Shown here: positions 46,455 through 55,022 of the stretch, one piece after another
Layout of the letters: each line of letters opens with the position of its first letter
Position numbering within the stretch: the first letter of the stretch is position 1
Position numbers and translations under genes: made by a program
Notes under the pieces: model-generated
What the model was told of the DNA's origin: nothing
Seen by the model: only the letters and a program-made list of their open reading frames with translations
Database searches by the model: none
Source: Mesorhizobium sp. CU3
GTDB lineage: Bacteria > Pseudomonadota > Alphaproteobacteria > Rhizobiales > Rhizobiaceae
Direction of reading: 5' to 3'
DNA: 64,000 bases
NCBI RefSeq assembly: GCF_006442965.1
Contig: NZ_VFWX01000001.1
Coordinates: 620,001-684,000 of the forward strand

Positions 46455-47501
46455 ATGCCGCGCGTGACCATGGCCTCCCTGCCGGACTATGCGCGGTATG
46501 TCATCGCCGCGGCCGAGGCGTCCGCCGCGTATTTTCCGATCACCCGGACCATCCGCCTGCCCGGTCTCGAACTCACGGCGCATCTCGTCCCGGGCGCGCT
46601 TGCCGAGTCGCTCGACCGGGCTTTCATCGAAGCCGAGGGCGACCAGGTGGATGTCCGTCACCTGCGTGTCTTCATCGGCCACCCGGGCATCGGCGACCTG
46701 CCCGAGCCGGCGCATTGGGGCGACGCGCATTTCACCGAACACGGTTTTGCGCAAAAGCTCGCCGAGGCCGGCCTACGCGGCCTTCATTTCCACGACCTCG
46801 ACTTCTGGCAGCTCCATGACCTTAGGCGGCATGTCGGCGTCCAGCTGATGCGGTCGACCGACGCCTTCCCGCCCTGGGAGCCGGGTTCGCCGCTGCGCGC
46901 CTTCCTGCACTGGGAGTATGCCGCGCGCGGCATGCGGCTCACCCACGCCGGCACGTTCGGCCTCGACGGCAAAGGCGCGCTTCTGGCAGGCGCCGGCGGC
47001 GCCGGAAAATCCGGCACCGTGGTTGCCGGCCTGCTCAGCGGGCTGGACAGCGTCGGCGACGATTACGTGCTGGTCGATCTTGAAGGCGGCGTGCGGGCCA
47101 GGCCGTTGTTTTCGACGCTCAAGCAGGATCCGAAGGGCTTTGCCCGGCTTGGCCTGAAAACCCGTCTCGGAGCTGACGGCCCGCTCAACTGGCAAGGCAA
47201 GCATACTTTTCACATCGAAGAGATCGCACCCAGGCCGATACCTGCAACTCTGGACATCTTTGCGTTGATGGTGCCACATATCGGGCGCGGCGAGACGAGT
47301 TCGATTATGCCGATGTCGCGCAGGGACGCCATGATGGCGCTGGCGCCTTCCGGCATCGCGCAAATGCCTGGCGAGCGGGAAAGCGGTTTTCGCTTCTTCA
47401 GCGATCTTACCCGGCTGCTGCCGTGCTACCGGATTTCGCTCGGGCCAGACCCTGAGGAAATCGCCGGCACGATCGCGGATTTCCTCGCCCGGGGCAGCTG
47501 A
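46455..47501 (+). CDS. HprK-like serine/threonine kinase
   Basis: A 348-residue protein with a C-terminal HPr-kinase-like P-loop domain. The Walker A motif is GAGGAGKSG (~178-186), followed by DSVGDDYVLVDLEGG, a likely Walker B/metal-binding segment, and RDAMMALAP further on. The N-terminal ~165 residues are family-specific. These HprK-related proteins are separate from the carbon-control kinase HprK: some phosphorylate peptide precursors, others have unknown targets in polysaccharide loci. The stop overlaps the next gene by one base (TGATG). No HPr protein is encoded nearby, so its target may be a peptide, sugar or another protein of the cassette. Confidence 0.78.
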   Translation: MPRVTMASLPDYARYVIAAAEASAAYFPITRTIRLPGLELTAHLVPGALAESLDRAFIEAEGDQVDVRHLRVFIGHPGIGDLPEPAHWGDAHFTEHGFAQKLAEAGLRGLHFHDLDFWQLHDLRRHVGVQLMRSTDAFPPWEPGSPLRAFLHWEYAARGMRLTHAGTFGLDGKGALLAGAGGAGKSGTVVAGLLSGLDSVGDDYVLVDLEGGVRARPLFSTLKQDPKGFARLGLKTRLGADGPLNWQGKHTFHIEEIAPRPIPATLDIFALMVPHIGRGETSSIMPMSRRDAMMALAPSGIAQMPGERESGFRFFSDLTRLLPCYRISLGPDPEEIAGTIADFLARGS

Positions 47502-48253
47502 TGAAACTGAGCGTGATCATGCCTGTCTACAATCGCGAGCGCTATGTCGTTTCGGCATTGCGCTCGCTGGTGAGGCAGCGCGATGCCGTCGATCTCGATA
47601 TCATCGTCATCGATGACGGCTCGACCGATGGTTCGGCCGAGGCGGTGCGCGCGATGATGGAGCAAGTCCCTTGCATCCGTTTGTTCCGGCATGCTCACAT
47701 GGGCGTCGCCAAAGCGCGCAATGCGGGCCTGCGGCACCTGCCGCCGGATGCGGAATTCGTGTCCTTTCTCGATTCGGACGACGTTTCGCTGCCCGGGCGC
47801 TTCAGGGCCGATCTTGGCCGTTTCGGCGCAGATCCGGGACTGGAGCTGACCTACTCGCTGATGACGGTGACCGACCAGTTGGACGACGAGACGCTGGAGC
47901 CGGCTCGGGGCAGCCGGACGATGACCTTGCGCGGGATCTCACTCACCACCGCCCTCTTCAGGCGGGAGCTTGTCGAGCGCGTAGGCTATTTCGATGAAGA
48001 GTTCGAGCAGTCCGAGGACACGGACTATCTGCTGCGCGCCTTTGAATCATGCCTAAACTACGAGCTGCTCGACAGTGTCGCCATCTATTATCGCCGGCAT
48101 GACGGCAACATCACCAGCCAACATGGCATCCGGTTGCGGGAGCATCTGCGGGCGATCCACAAGTCGATGCGACGCCGCAAAGCCAACCCGGCCCTGCGCG
48201 GTGTCCAGGGCATTTTCGAGCTGAAGAACCTGCCTGAGTGGCTGATGACGTGA
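47501..48253 (+). CDS. Family 2 glycosyltransferase (cassette copy 1)
   Basis: A 250-residue GT-A glycosyltransferase. It begins KLSVIMPVYNRERYV, then DIIVIDDGSTDGS, the nucleotide-sugar binding part, and FLDSDD, the DxD metal site. A C-terminal acceptor region follows (YYRRHDGNI, KSMRRRKANPALRGVQG). No membrane helices, so it should be cytosolic or peripheral. By eye it is ~60% identical to the next gene, so the pair arose by duplication. The acceptor is unknown. Confidence 0.9.
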   Translation: MKLSVIMPVYNRERYVVSALRSLVRQRDAVDLDIIVIDDGSTDGSAEAVRAMMEQVPCIRLFRHAHMGVAKARNAGLRHLPPDAEFVSFLDSDDVSLPGRFRADLGRFGADPGLELTYSLMTVTDQLDDETLEPARGSRTMTLRGISLTTALFRRELVERVGYFDEEFEQSEDTDYLLRAFESCLNYELLDSVAIYYRRHDGNITSQHGIRLREHLRAIHKSMRRRKANPALRGVQGIFELKNLPEWLMT

Positions 48254-48308
48254 TGCCGCCCATCGAAAGATCTGGTTGCGTGTGGCCTGGGCGGCGGCGG
48301 AGCCGGCT

Positions 48309-49061
48309 ATGAAGCTTTCCGTGATCATGCCCGTCTACAATCGCGAGGTCTTGGTCGGCGCGGCGTTGCGTTCGCTGCTGCGGCAGCGCGATGCCGCGGA
48401 ACTCGACATCATCGTCGTCGACGACGGCTCTACCGATGGCTCGGCGGATGTCGTGCGCTCGATGATCGACGAAAACCCTTGCATCCGGCTATTCCAGCAG
48501 GAAAACACAGGCGTGACGCGGGCGCGCAATCGCGGGCTCAGCCTGCTCAAGCCGGAAACGGAACTGGTGTCCTTTCTCGATTCCGACGACATCTCGCCGG
48601 CCGGACGCTTCGCGGCCGATGTAGCCCTTTTCCGCAACGATCCCGATCTCGAGCTCACCTATTCGAAAATGATGCTGGTCGACGCGATCGACGAACAGAG
48701 CCTGGAGCCGGCCGCGGGCGCCAACAGCGTGATCGCTCGCGGCATTCATCTCTCGGCCGCGATCTTCTCACGCCGGTTGGTCGAGCGGATTGGCGGTTTC
48801 GACGAAGATTTCGCCCAGGCCGAAGACACCGACTATCTGCTGCGCGGCTTCGAAATCGGCCCCAGATACGTGCTTCCCGACACGCTGGCGCTCTATTACA
48901 GACGGCATTCCGGCAACATGACCAGGCAGCAAGATGTGCAAGCCCGCGAATTCATGCGCGTCATCCATAAATCGATAAAGCGACGCAGAGCCAACCCGTC
49001 GCTCAAGCCGATCGAAGGGATCTTCGAGCTCGAAAAACTTTCAGACTGGCGGCTCATGTGA
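48309..49061 (+). CDS. Family 2 glycosyltransferase (cassette copy 2)
   Basis: A 250-residue paralogue of the preceding transferase: KLSVIMPVYNREVLV, IIVVDDGSTDGSADVV, FLDSDDISPAGRF and the same acceptor-region pattern (KSIKRRRANPSLKPIEG). The ATG at 48309 is chosen by alignment to copy 1; a 55-nt gap separates them. Divergence is greatest around residues 70-150, where acceptor or donor choice is made, so the two probably transfer different sugars or to different positions. The stop overlaps the next start (TGATG). Confidence 0.9.
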   Translation: MKLSVIMPVYNREVLVGAALRSLLRQRDAAELDIIVVDDGSTDGSADVVRSMIDENPCIRLFQQENTGVTRARNRGLSLLKPETELVSFLDSDDISPAGRFAADVALFRNDPDLELTYSKMMLVDAIDEQSLEPAAGANSVIARGIHLSAAIFSRRLVERIGGFDEDFAQAEDTDYLLRGFEIGPRYVLPDTLALYYRRHSGNMTRQQDVQAREFMRVIHKSIKRRRANPSLKPIEGIFELEKLSDWRLM

Positions 49062-49738
49062 TGAACAGATACGGCGTCGTCATTCCGGCCTTCAACGCCA
49101 GCGCAACGATCCGCGAAACGCTGTTATCGGTCGCGGCGCAGACACTGCGGCCGGAACGGGTCGTGATCGTCGATGACGGTTCGAGCGACGATCTCGCCGC
49201 GGCGATCGGCGGCATCGACCTGCCGCTCGAATTGCTGCGCCAGGACAATGCCGGACCGGGCAGCGCCACGACCCGCGGCTTTGCTGCGCTCGTCACACCC
49301 TTCATCGCCACGCTGGACGCCGACGACCTCTGGCTGCCTGGGAAGATCGAGGCGCAGCTTGCGCATCTCGAACGCCAGCCCGGCACATCCGGGGTGTTCA
49401 CCCACATGCGCAGTTTTCGCGACAGAGAAGCCGACGCGCTGGCCCCGACCGCAACCCCTGGCTGGTCGCGCTCGACGATGCTGATCCGCCGCGAGGCTGC
49501 CGAGAGCATCGGACCGATGGTCGATCCGCCGGGCGGCCGCGGCGAGATGATCGACTGGATTGCTCGTGCGCGCGAAGCGGGCTTCGTCCTCGATATGATG
49601 GCCGAAGTGCTGGCGCTGCGGCGCATCCGGCCGGGCAGCCTTTCCTACGGGCGCGACGCTGCCCGAGACCGCGGCTATCTGGAGGTCGCGCGGCTTGCCA
49701 TGCTGCGGCGGGCACAGAGCAAGGCCGGCTCCAGCTGA
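49061..49738 (+). CDS. Family 2 (GT-A) glycosyltransferase, third of cassette
   Basis: A 225-residue GT-A protein less like the two before it: RYGVVIPAFNASATIRETL, ERVVIVDDGSSDDLA, and the metal site TLDADDLWLPGK. A positively charged tail (RRIRPGSLSYGRDAARDRG) is near the end. It is shorter than most family-2 enzymes. The ATG at 49061 overlaps the previous TGA; the next gene's ATG overlaps this stop (TGATG). It is thus inside one translational block. Confidence 0.88.
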   Translation: MNRYGVVIPAFNASATIRETLLSVAAQTLRPERVVIVDDGSSDDLAAAIGGIDLPLELLRQDNAGPGSATTRGFAALVTPFIATLDADDLWLPGKIEAQLAHLERQPGTSGVFTHMRSFRDREADALAPTATPGWSRSTMLIRREAAESIGPMVDPPGGRGEMIDWIARAREAGFVLDMMAEVLALRRIRPGSLSYGRDAARDRGYLEVARLAMLRRAQSKAGSS

Positions 49739-51207
49739 TGGCGAAGCTGCGTCGCATCGGCCGGCGTTTTCCGGACTATGGCTGGTCCTGGCCGACGGGC
49801 TCGCTCGACCAATTGCTGAAGGCTGCACTTCTGCCCGACGAGCAAGCGGCGAGCCTCTGCGCCGCACGCTGGCTGGACGACAACGATATCGACCAGGTCT
49901 CCTTCCGCGAGCATCGTTTGCTTGCCGCGATTTCCGACCGTTTCGGCCGCAAGCTTGCCGGGCATAAGGCCTATCCGCGCCTTGTCGGCCTGCAGAAGAT
50001 GTTGTGGACCAAATCGCGTATGGCGATGCGCGAGGCGGAGCCGGCCTTGAAGGCAATGGTCGAGGCCGGCTGCCGGGTCATGCTGATCAAGGGCGCCAGC
50101 CGTATCGCGCTCGATGCGGCGGCGCAGCGCGGCCGCGTAGCCCATGACATCGACCTCTTGGTGCGGCCGCAGGACATGCAGCCGGCTTTCGACGTGCTAC
50201 GCAACCGCGACTGGCAGATCGCCACCGGCGTTTCCCCGCAATATCTGAGGACGCGGTTGGCGTCGCTGCGCTCGATGAATTTCTTCAAAGGCAATTACGG
50301 CGACATCGACCTGCACCAGCTCGCCTATGACGGCTCGCAGCAAAGCGCCGAGGACGATGTCGCGATCTGGCAACGCGCGGTGGCCGCCGAATTCAGCGGC
50401 GTCGAAGTTCTGGTGCCCTCGCCCGCCGACCGCATTGCGCTCGCCATCGCGCATGGCGGCCTCGACGCGCATACGCATAGCGACTGGCTGGTCGACTGCG
50501 CCGTGGCGATCGGAGCCGGCGACGTCGACTGGGATATCTTCCTCGATGTCGTGCGCAAGCGCGGCCTCGCCGTCGCCGCCGCGGTGGCGCTCTCCTATCT
50601 CGCGCTGGAGATCGGCGTCGCGGTGCCGCAAGCCGTCCTTTCGCAAGTGGTGGCGATTGCCGACCGGCTCGGCTCGGGGCGGCTGTCATCGGTGTTGCAA
50701 GCCAAGCCGCGCACCGATTTCGGCAAGCTGACCTGGCTGTCGCGCGGCTTTGCCAAGCAGCTCAGGCTGCAACGGAAAAAGGGCCGGCTGAAACAGTCCG
50801 AGCCGGAAATCGTATGGCGCGGCAGATCCGTGGCGGCAAAGGCAGCCGATGAGCGCGCGCCACCCGTGCTTTCGCAACGCATTGAGGGCCAGCAAGGCGA
50901 CGACAGGGAGATGATGCTCGACATCGTCGTGCGCATCACCGTCCCGCCGGTCAGGCGGCGCATCGAAATGGAAATCAACGCCGGAGAGCAGCATATCGCC
51001 CGGCTGCGCTCGATGGTGCTCAGCCGCAGCGGCGGCGAGCGGACGCTGCGCTTTCGCGGCAAGGTGAGGCTTGGCGCCGGGCAGCCCCTGGTGCTTGAAG
51101 CGCGGCCGTCACGACAGTTCCGGGTCTGGGACAATGCCCAGGCTGTCGCCACCTATGGCGCGCTGCCGTTCCAGCTCATCTCGGCGATTTTTTCGCTGAC
51201 CGGCTGA
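49738..51207 (+). CDS. Nucleotidyltransferase-fold protein (NTP_transf_5-like), unknown substrate
   Basis: A 489-residue protein. The central part (~100-240) has a minimal nucleotidyltransferase fold with MLIKGASRIAL then VAHDIDLLV (Asp-x-Asp metal site, ~136-142) and DIDLHQLAY as a likely third carboxylate segment. A helical region follows, then a C-terminal ~120 residues rich in strand-like segments (LDIVVRITVPPVRRRIEMEI). Such proteins are found in lasso-peptide and polysaccharide loci next to HprK-like kinases, where they may transfer nucleotides or act on peptides. It closes the cassette; the start overlaps the preceding stop. Confidence 0.75.
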   Translation: MAKLRRIGRRFPDYGWSWPTGSLDQLLKAALLPDEQAASLCAARWLDDNDIDQVSFREHRLLAAISDRFGRKLAGHKAYPRLVGLQKMLWTKSRMAMREAEPALKAMVEAGCRVMLIKGASRIALDAAAQRGRVAHDIDLLVRPQDMQPAFDVLRNRDWQIATGVSPQYLRTRLASLRSMNFFKGNYGDIDLHQLAYDGSQQSAEDDVAIWQRAVAAEFSGVEVLVPSPADRIALAIAHGGLDAHTHSDWLVDCAVAIGAGDVDWDIFLDVVRKRGLAVAAAVALSYLALEIGVAVPQAVLSQVVAIADRLGSGRLSSVLQAKPRTDFGKLTWLSRGFAKQLRLQRKKGRLKQSEPEIVWRGRSVAAKAADERAPPVLSQRIEGQQGDDREMMLDIVVRITVPPVRRRIEMEINAGEQHIARLRSMVLSRSGGERTLRFRGKVRLGAGQPLVLEARPSRQFRVWDNAQAVATYGALPFQLISAIFSLTG

Positions 51208-51285
51208 GCCCCAGATGAGCACTTGCCGGACCGCTGGCGTCGATCATGGCCTCGGCAGTCGAACGAAGGCCAACTCGGCAGCCGT

Positions 51286-51690
51286 TCAGGGGTCTGGAGC
51301 GATCAGATTCAAAGAGGGGAAATAGGTCCGATATCGGCCGACATCGCGTGTCAGAAGTGGAAGGCGATCGACCGCAGCATGGGCACCGATGAAGAAATCA
51401 GGCAGAACGCCAGTCTTTTGTCCTCCCGACCGGCGGTATTGCGTAAAGACCTTTCCGGCAAGGAAAAGGGCTGCCCTCGGCATGGAAGCCATTTCAAGAC
51501 CTGCGGCGTCAACAAACGACTCAAGGTCCTCGATCCGAGCGTAGCGCATGGCGAGCTCCGCGTAGACCACGTCACTGATCAGCAATGGTCCATTGAGGCT
51601 CGCTGCCTCGAGCTGCGCAACCGACCAGTCCGCCCAGTTTGGGTCGTCCGTGACAAGGTCGAGCAAAACATTGGTGTCGACGAGCGTCAC
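51286..51690 (-). CDS. vapC: PIN-domain toxin VapC
   Basis: A 134-residue PIN-domain ribonuclease. All four acidic residues are present: D5 (LVDTNVLLDL), E45 (VVYAELAMRY), D98 (VLPDFFIGAH) and D116 (LLTRDVGRY). Family members cut tRNA or rRNA when freed from VapB. It overlaps the antitoxin stop by 4 nt (ATGA), the usual coupling. It lies beside the sugar-transfer cassette without evident link. Confidence 0.92.
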   Translation of the reverse strand: MTLVDTNVLLDLVTDDPNWADWSVAQLEAASLNGPLLISDVVYAELAMRYARIEDLESFVDAAGLEMASMPRAALFLAGKVFTQYRRSGGQKTGVLPDFFIGAHAAVDRLPLLTRDVGRYRTYFPSLNLIAPDP

Positions 51691-51920
51691 GCTTCGCCAC
51701 GCGTCAGCGCCATGATCGCGTCGGTCGTGAGCCCCTCGCCGGCATGGCCGCGCAACTTGGCGAAGCGGCTGACCGGCTGCTTTCTGTCAACACGAGCCAG
51801 CACTACATTTCCGTCAGCGGCCCGACGGAAATCGACCCTGCTCCCCGGGACGATCCCCAGCAGGTCGCGGACCGGCTTCGGAATGGTCACTTGGCCCTTT
51901 GCTGTAACGGTAGTGGCCAT
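51687..51920 (-). CDS. vapB: AbrB/SpoVT-type antitoxin VapB
   Basis: A 77-residue antitoxin with an N-terminal AbrB/MazE swapped-hairpin DNA-binding domain (TTVTAKGQVTIPKPVRDLLG and GSRVDFRRAADGNVVL) and a C-terminal toxin-binding tail (FAKLRGHAGEGLTTDAIMALTRGE, split). It is transcribed ahead of vapC. GGAGCG precedes the ATG. A GTAATAC/GTATTAC inverted repeat in the promoter is its probable operator. Confidence 0.92.
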   Translation of the reverse strand: MATTVTAKGQVTIPKPVRDLLGIVPGSRVDFRRAADGNVVLARVDRKQPVSRFAKLRGHAGEGLTTDAIMALTRGEA

Positions 51921-51931
51921 CTTCGCTCCTA

Positions 51932-51959
51932 GTAATACCAGATTTTTGTATAGTATTAC
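51932..51959. promoter_or_regulatory. Probable VapB operator (inverted repeat)
   Basis: GTAATAC (51932-51938) and GTATTAC (51953-51959) are perfect 7-bp inverted arms with a 14-bp AT-rich spacer. They begin 12 nt upstream of the vapB start on the minus strand, overlapping the promoter. AbrB-type antitoxins bind such sites as dimers to repress their own operon. Confidence 0.6.
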
Positions 51960-51994
51960 CTTCTGGATCGAATTTCAACACTCGAAACCGCAGT

Positions 51995-52741
51995 TCAAAC
52001 TCCGTAGCGTTCCGTGCGGATGAGGCTTGCAGGCATGTCGGCCTCGATCAGCGCCTCGGCTGCGGCCGAGACGAAGGTGTTGGAGCCGCAGACATAGGCG
52101 AGCCGGGGCGGCTTCGGCAGTCGCTCGATGGCCTGCATCATCATGCGGGCGTCGATGCGCCGGGAATAATCGGACGGCCGCCGCGCCGGCTCGCGGGTCA
52201 GCGTCAGCACCAGGTCGAAACCGTCGCGGCGATCGTCGAGGCCGATCAGTTCGTCGCGAAAGATCACCTCGTCCCAGACCCGCGCCGAAAACACCAATGC
52301 AACGGGCACCGCGGTGTTGCTCAGCGTGCGATGGCGCACCATCGCCATCAGCGGCACGACGCCGGAGCCGCCGCCGACCAGAAGGATCGGCCCGCCGTCG
52401 TCCACCTGCCAGATGAAGTGGCCGCCAAGCGGTCCGCGCAACTCGATCTCGTCGCCGACCGCCGCGACGTCGTGGAAGAAGGGCGAGACCTCGCCGTCGT
52501 CGAGCCGCTCGATGGCGAGCTCGATGCCCGCGCCGGCTTCCGGCGCCGAGGCGATGGAATAGGAGCGGCGCGCCTGATAGCCGTCCGGCGCGGTCAGCCT
52601 GACATCGACATGCTGTCCGGCCTCGTGGACGAAAGGCCGTGACGGCTGGAACCAGAAGCTGGTGACGCGCGGCGTGCGCTTTTCGATGCGCGTGATCGTG
52701 GCCGTCTGCCACGGCGACTGCGGGCGGGGTTCGGCGCTCAC
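51995..52741 (-). CDS. Ferredoxin-NADP reductase-like FAD/NAD(P)-binding oxidoreductase
   Basis: A 248-residue protein of the ferredoxin-reductase superfamily. The FAD-binding part has QARRSYSIASAPEAG (the RxYS motif); the nucleotide part has ILLVGGGSGVVPLMAMVRH and YVCGSNTFVSAAAEAL. No [2Fe-2S] ferredoxin domain is attached, so it is the two-domain form. The GTG at 52741 overlaps the molybdoenzyme stop as GTGA and gives the length expected for the family. As the two are co-translated, the reductase probably moves electrons between NAD(P) and the adjacent molybdoenzyme, an uncommon pairing. Confidence 0.9.
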   Translation of the reverse strand: MSAEPRPQSPWQTATITRIEKRTPRVTSFWFQPSRPFVHEAGQHVDVRLTAPDGYQARRSYSIASAPEAGAGIELAIERLDDGEVSPFFHDVAAVGDEIELRGPLGGHFIWQVDDGGPILLVGGGSGVVPLMAMVRHRTLSNTAVPVALVFSARVWDEVIFRDELIGLDDRRDGFDLVLTLTREPARRPSDYSRRIDARMMMQAIERLPKPPRLAYVCGSNTFVSAAAEALIEADMPASLIRTERYGV

Positions 52742-53349
52742 CGGTCGCTCGAATAGCGCTGCTCGCGCCAGGGGTCGCCATACATATGATAGCCGCGTAA
52801 CTCCCAGAAGCCGGGCTCGTCGCGCCCGGTGAACTGCAGACCGTTCACCCATTTGGCCGATTTCCAGAAATAGAGATGCGGCACCAGAAGCCGCGCCGGT
52901 CCGCCATGATCTGATGTGATCGGCTTACCTTCATAGAGCAGCGCCACCATCGCCTTGCCGGTGACGAGATCCTTGGTCGGCACATTGGTCGAATAGCCGT
53001 CGAAGGACAGCGCCAGCGTATAGGCCGTGGGGGGCTCGATGCCGGCGTCGGCGAGGATGTCGTCGATCATCACGCCCTGCCAGGGCGTGTTGAACTTGGT
53101 CCATGCGGTGACGCAGTGGATGTCGCGCGTCATCTTGCTTTGCGGCAGGGCGTTGAACTCGGCCCAGTTCCACTTCTTGATGGGCTTAGGTCCATGCTTG
53201 AGGGTGAACGACCAGTCCTCGGTGCGCACGCGCGGCGTCGGCCCGGCGGAAAGAACCGGAAAACCCTGTTCCAGATATTGGCCGGGCGGGATGCGTGCAT
53301 CGGTGTCGGTGGGCGGACGCCGCCCGGAAAAGAAGCCGCGGGTGACCAT
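52738..53349 (-). CDS. Sulfite-oxidase-like molybdopterin oxidoreductase (YedY/MsrP-type domain)
   Basis: A 203-residue single-domain protein of the sulfite oxidase fold. C79 in IHCVTAWTKFNTPWQG is the predicted molybdenum ligand; VMIDDILADAG and SDHGGPARLLVPHLYFWKSAKWV (split) form the rest of the pocket. Unlike MsrP it has no Tat signal, so it should stay in the cytoplasm. AGGAGG lies 7 nt ahead of the ATG at 53349. Co-translated with the reductase below it, it may reduce an oxidised small molecule with NAD(P)H. The substrate is unknown. Confidence 0.9.
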   Translation of the reverse strand: MVTRGFFSGRRPPTDTDARIPPGQYLEQGFPVLSAGPTPRVRTEDWSFTLKHGPKPIKKWNWAEFNALPQSKMTRDIHCVTAWTKFNTPWQGVMIDDILADAGIEPPTAYTLALSFDGYSTNVPTKDLVTGKAMVALLYEGKPITSDHGGPARLLVPHLYFWKSAKWVNGLQFTGRDEPGFWELRGYHMYGDPWREQRYSSDR

Positions 53350-53474
53350 TGAGACGCCTCCTGCAACATGCCGCCTGGCGGCTGTCGCAGTGTTCTCGAA
53401 GACGCTCCGATGGGCAACCGAAATCTGCCGACAAAGCCCGCCGGAACGCCAGCGGGCTCTGTCGAGGCTTTTTC

Positions 53475-55022
53475 TCAACCGGCGGCGAAGGGCACGGCGA
53501 CGAAGATTTGCGAATCTCCGCGGTCGATCAGCAGCAGCACCGACTTCTTGCCGGATTTGCCGACCTCGGCGATCGCCTGGTTGGCCTGCCTGGCGTTCTT
53601 GACCGGCGTCTGGTCGACGCCGACGATGAGGTCACCCGGCTGGATGCCGGCGGCCGAGGCAGCCTTATCCGGATTGACGCGCGCCACCACGGCGCCGCGC
53701 TGGTTGTCGGCAAGGTTGAGCTGATCGCGGAGGTCGGGCGTGAGGTCGGTCAGGCCAAGGCCGAGCGACGGCACGCGCAGGCCTTGCTCGGCCGACGGAT
53801 TGCCGCCTTCATTGCCGTTCGAGGCGGTCTTCTCATCCTCGGTGTTGCGGCCGACGGCAGCAGAGATCTGCATCACCTTGCCTTTGCGCCAAACGTCGAG
53901 CGTTTCCTTGACGCCGGGCGATACATCGGCGACGGCGCGCGACAGGTCTTTCGGATCCTTGACCTCTTGCCCAGCGAAGCTCGTGATGACGTCGCCGGTC
54001 TCGATGCCGGCCTTGGCCGCCGGCGAACCGTCCGTCACAGCAGAAACCAGCGCGCCGCCCGGATGGTCGAGGCCGATGGCGCTGGCGACATCCTGCGTGA
54101 CCGGCTGGATCTGCACGCCGAGATAGCCGTATTCGATGTCGCCGCCCTTCATCAGCTTGGCGACGACCTTCTGCGCCTGATCCGACGGGATGGCGAAGCC
54201 GACGCCGACGCTGCCGCCATTGGGCGAATAGATGGCGGTGTTGATGCCGATGACGTTGCCGTTGACGTCGACCAGCGGGCCGCCGGAATTGCCGTGATTG
54301 ATTGGTGCGTCGATCTGGATGAAGTCGTCGAACGGCCCGCTGTGCAGGTCGCGGCCGCGCGCCGAGACGATACCGGCAGTGACGGTGGTGCCGATGCCGA
54401 ACGGATTGCCGATGGCCAGCACCTGATCGCCGGTCATCAGCTTGTCGGAATCGCCCCACTTGACGGTCGGCAGCGGCTTGTCGGCCTTGATCTTGAGCAC
54501 CGCCAGGTCGTTCTTGGCGTCGTGCCCGACCAGCTTGGCCGGAAGCTCGGTACCGTCGTCGAGCGTAACCTTGATCGAGCTCGCACCGTCGATGACATGG
54601 TTGTTGGTGACGATGGTGCCGTCAGCGCCGACGATGAAGCCTGAACCCAACGCCTCGGCGCGCTGCCCCTGCTGCTGCGGCGGCGACTTCGGCGTCGGCA
54701 TGCCCTGATCGCCGAAGAATTGCTGGAAGAACTGGTCGAAAGGTGCGTTGCCGTCGAGCGGCTGGCCGTCGTCGCCCTCGGGCTGCGCCTTCAGAACCGT
54801 GGTGACGGTGACCACCGCAGGCTTGGTGACGGCGATGATCGGCGCGAAGGAGCCGTTCGGCGCGGTGATGCCGGCGACGGGCGTCTGCGTCGTCGCGGCA
54901 ACGGCGCTCAAGCCGGCACTGCCGTTGCTTTGAGCGAAGGAGACGACGACGGGCGAAATGATCAGCGCGGCGCCCAACAGGGCGGCGACGCGATGTCTGC
55001 GAAGAATGCTTGAGGGTGACAT
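53475..55022 (-). CDS. Do-family periplasmic serine protease/chaperone (DegP-like)
   Basis: A 515-residue HtrA protease. The signal sequence is at ~9-30 (RVAALLGAALIISPVVVSFAQ). The trypsin-like domain has the triad H142 (NNHVID), Asp in NDLAVLKIKAD and S246 (HGNSGGP). Two PDZ domains follow (YLGVQIQPVTQDVA and GAVVARVNPDKAASAAGI-type segments). Such proteins degrade or refold damaged envelope proteins. The ATG at 55022 is chosen because the signal peptide starts directly after it. No CpxR or sigma-E type site is obvious upstream. Confidence 0.94.
   Translation of the reverse strand: MSPSSILRRHRVAALLGAALIISPVVVSFAQSNGSAGLSAVAATTQTPVAGITAPNGSFAPIIAVTKPAVVTVTTVLKAQPEGDDGQPLDGNAPFDQFFQQFFGDQGMPTPKSPPQQQGQRAEALGSGFIVGADGTIVTNNHVIDGASSIKVTLDDGTELPAKLVGHDAKNDLAVLKIKADKPLPTVKWGDSDKLMTGDQVLAIGNPFGIGTTVTAGIVSARGRDLHSGPFDDFIQIDAPINHGNSGGPLVDVNGNVIGINTAIYSPNGGSVGVGFAIPSDQAQKVVAKLMKGGDIEYGYLGVQIQPVTQDVASAIGLDHPGGALVSAVTDGSPAAKAGIETGDVITSFAGQEVKDPKDLSRAVADVSPGVKETLDVWRKGKVMQISAAVGRNTEDEKTASNGNEGGNPSAEQGLRVPSLGLGLTDLTPDLRDQLNLADNQRGAVVARVNPDKAASAAGIQPGDLIVGVDQTPVKNARQANQAIAEVGKSGKKSVLLLIDRGDSQIFVAVPFAAG

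Noticed and set aside
46321..46467. Possible 49-codon precursor peptide in the PqqD-kinase gap
   Set aside because: It runs across the palindromic repeat and into the kinase start, has no ribosome-binding site and an Arg-rich composition without leader/core pattern.
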